Of a stretch of DNA of 64,000 bases, positions 63,486-64,000 are shown piece by piece. The stretch spans positions 24,722 through 88,721 of the IMG/VR virus record IMGVR_UViG_3300009034_000010. One strand, 5' to 3'. The notes below the pieces were generated by a model. That model made no database searches. It was not told where the DNA came from and was given only the letters and a program-made list of their open reading frames with translations. Position 1 is the stretch's first letter. Each line of letters starts with the position of its first letter. Origin of the DNA: a virus. The position numbers and the translations under genes were made by a program.

Positions 63486-63513
63486 ATATTACCTCGTTAA
63501 TTTAATTTGTCAA
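63486..63513 (-). promoter_or_regulatory. ACTTGACAA-type promoter, leaderless layout
   Basis: Minus strand TTGACA (63513-63508), 16-bp spacer, TAATAT (63491-63486), ATG at 63480. Confidence 0.7.
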
Positions 63514-63533
63514 GTAATTTTTTTTACTTTTAT

Positions 63534-63616
63534 CAAAAAAAAAGAGCCAAGTTCAAAAAGAAGTATTACAGGAACACGTGTAATGCACAATACTTAACTT
63601 AATGAACTTGACTCTT
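63534..63616 (-). terminator. Large branched terminator, leftward
   Basis: Minus strand AAGAGTCAAGTTC (63616-63604) pairs with GAACTTGGCTCTT (63554-63542, one mismatch) and is followed by a ten-base T run; an inner AAGTATT/AATACTT stem makes a branched structure. Closes the tRNA-Pro transcript. Confidence 0.75.
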
Positions 63617-63911
63617 GCTTGCAGGTACATAGCGGAACGTCCGATAGTACCCCCGTAGTAGGACATACTGACCGTCAGCTAAGTCAGATAGTACCCCTAC
63701 ACATCAATTGTGCTGGTTGCAACTTAACTTCTCGCCTCTAAGATTACCATCTGTCAATCAATTAACTGATATCGGCTCTCCGCATCTCGAAGTTCAGCAC
63801 TTTATTTTGCCGATTTTCTCCCAAATTACTCTTTTACCGGTGGGGCACGGTATTCGGCAACCGTTTGGTAATCCGTTGATTTGCTACACTGGATCAACGG
63901 ATAAATCAATC
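63617..63911 (-). other. Non-coding transcript region between tRNA-Pro and terminator
   Basis: About 295 bases without a convincing gene. On the minus strand two GGGGTACTATC repeats (near 63691 and 63654), ACGGT-N8-ACCGT, and a 10-bp hairpin ATCCGTTGAT/ATCAACGGAT (63871-63902) just after the tRNA. Enough symmetry for a structured RNA, but no known class is recognised. Confidence 0.4.
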
Positions 63912-63989
63912 TGGTCAGGGTGACAAGATTCGAACTTGTGTGATCCCGCTTCCAGGGCGGGAGACTCTTGACCGCTAGCCTACACCCTG
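63912..63989 (-). tRNA. tRNA-Pro (UGG)
   Basis: Minus strand acceptor CAGGGTG/CACCCTG with encoded CCA; anticodon stem CCCGC/GCGGG and loop CCTGGAA (anticodon TGG); T arm AAGTTCGAATCTT. Separate from the plus-strand tRNA cluster and on the other strand. Confidence 0.92.
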
Positions 63990-64000
63990 ACATTTATAAA

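Noticed and set aside
63708-63923. 71-codon plus-strand ORF
   Set aside because: Runs into the minus-strand tRNA-Pro and through hairpins; no ribosome site.

Overview
This window is a piece of a large, AT-rich, double-stranded DNA phage genome (about one third G+C by eye). It carries a T4-type portal and large terminase, a nearly complete replication and recombination set, six tRNAs, at least seven HNH homing endonuclease genes and dozens of tightly packed small ORFs. No host gene is visible. Sigma70-like promoters, Shine-Dalgarno sites and sigma54-like promoters suggest a bacterial host, probably Gram-negative; the species cannot be told.

Layout. (1) 1-8098, minus strand: late genes (partial structural protein, tail-fibre-like protein, small membrane protein, portal, large terminase, SNF2 helicase), with the remaining virion genes beyond the left edge. 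(2) 8099-8509: divergent control region with two related palindromes. (3) 8510-28353, plus strand: replication and recombination block (ssDNA-binding protein, B12-dependent ribonucleotide reductase, sigma-like factor, RecA/UvsX, SbcD/SbcC (gp47/gp46) pair, resolvase-like nuclease, uracil-DNA-glycosylase/DNA polymerase I fusion, MT-A70 methylase, phosphoesterase, primase, DnaB-type helicase). (4) 28355-46890, plus strand: HNH genes, small zinc proteins, thymidylate-synthase-like protein, patatin, tRNA cluster, PurN, dCMP deaminase, RNase HI, pyrimidine-dimer glycosylase, cytosine-C5 methylase. (5) 46891-48261: a non-coding block of higher G+C with sigma54-like promoters and hairpins. (6) 48262-63480, minus strand: about 40 very small, translationally coupled genes, plus ATP-dependent DNA ligase, a KTSC protein and a GGDEF diguanylate cyclase. 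(7) 63481-64000: a structured non-coding stretch ending in tRNA-Pro.

Regulation is the most unusual aspect. One class of promoter is a compact sigma70-type module built on ACTTGACAA with a 16-17 bp spacer; in three places the stop codon of the upstream gene lies inside the -35 box. A second class, found only in the three large gaps of the right half, matches the sigma54 (RpoN) -24/-12 consensus, in one case perfectly, with TGACA/TGTCA inverted repeats at enhancer-like distance upstream. TATAAATA boxes of T4 late type precede the terminase gene and the late operon, and a sigma-like protein is encoded.

Several genes are split by single-base frame changes (gp47, two HNH genes, patatin, a zinc protein with a T TTA AAG slippery heptamer). 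These are either genuine decay or recoding, or indel errors in the assembly; the sequence alone cannot decide. All calls come from reading the sequence; no database search was run.
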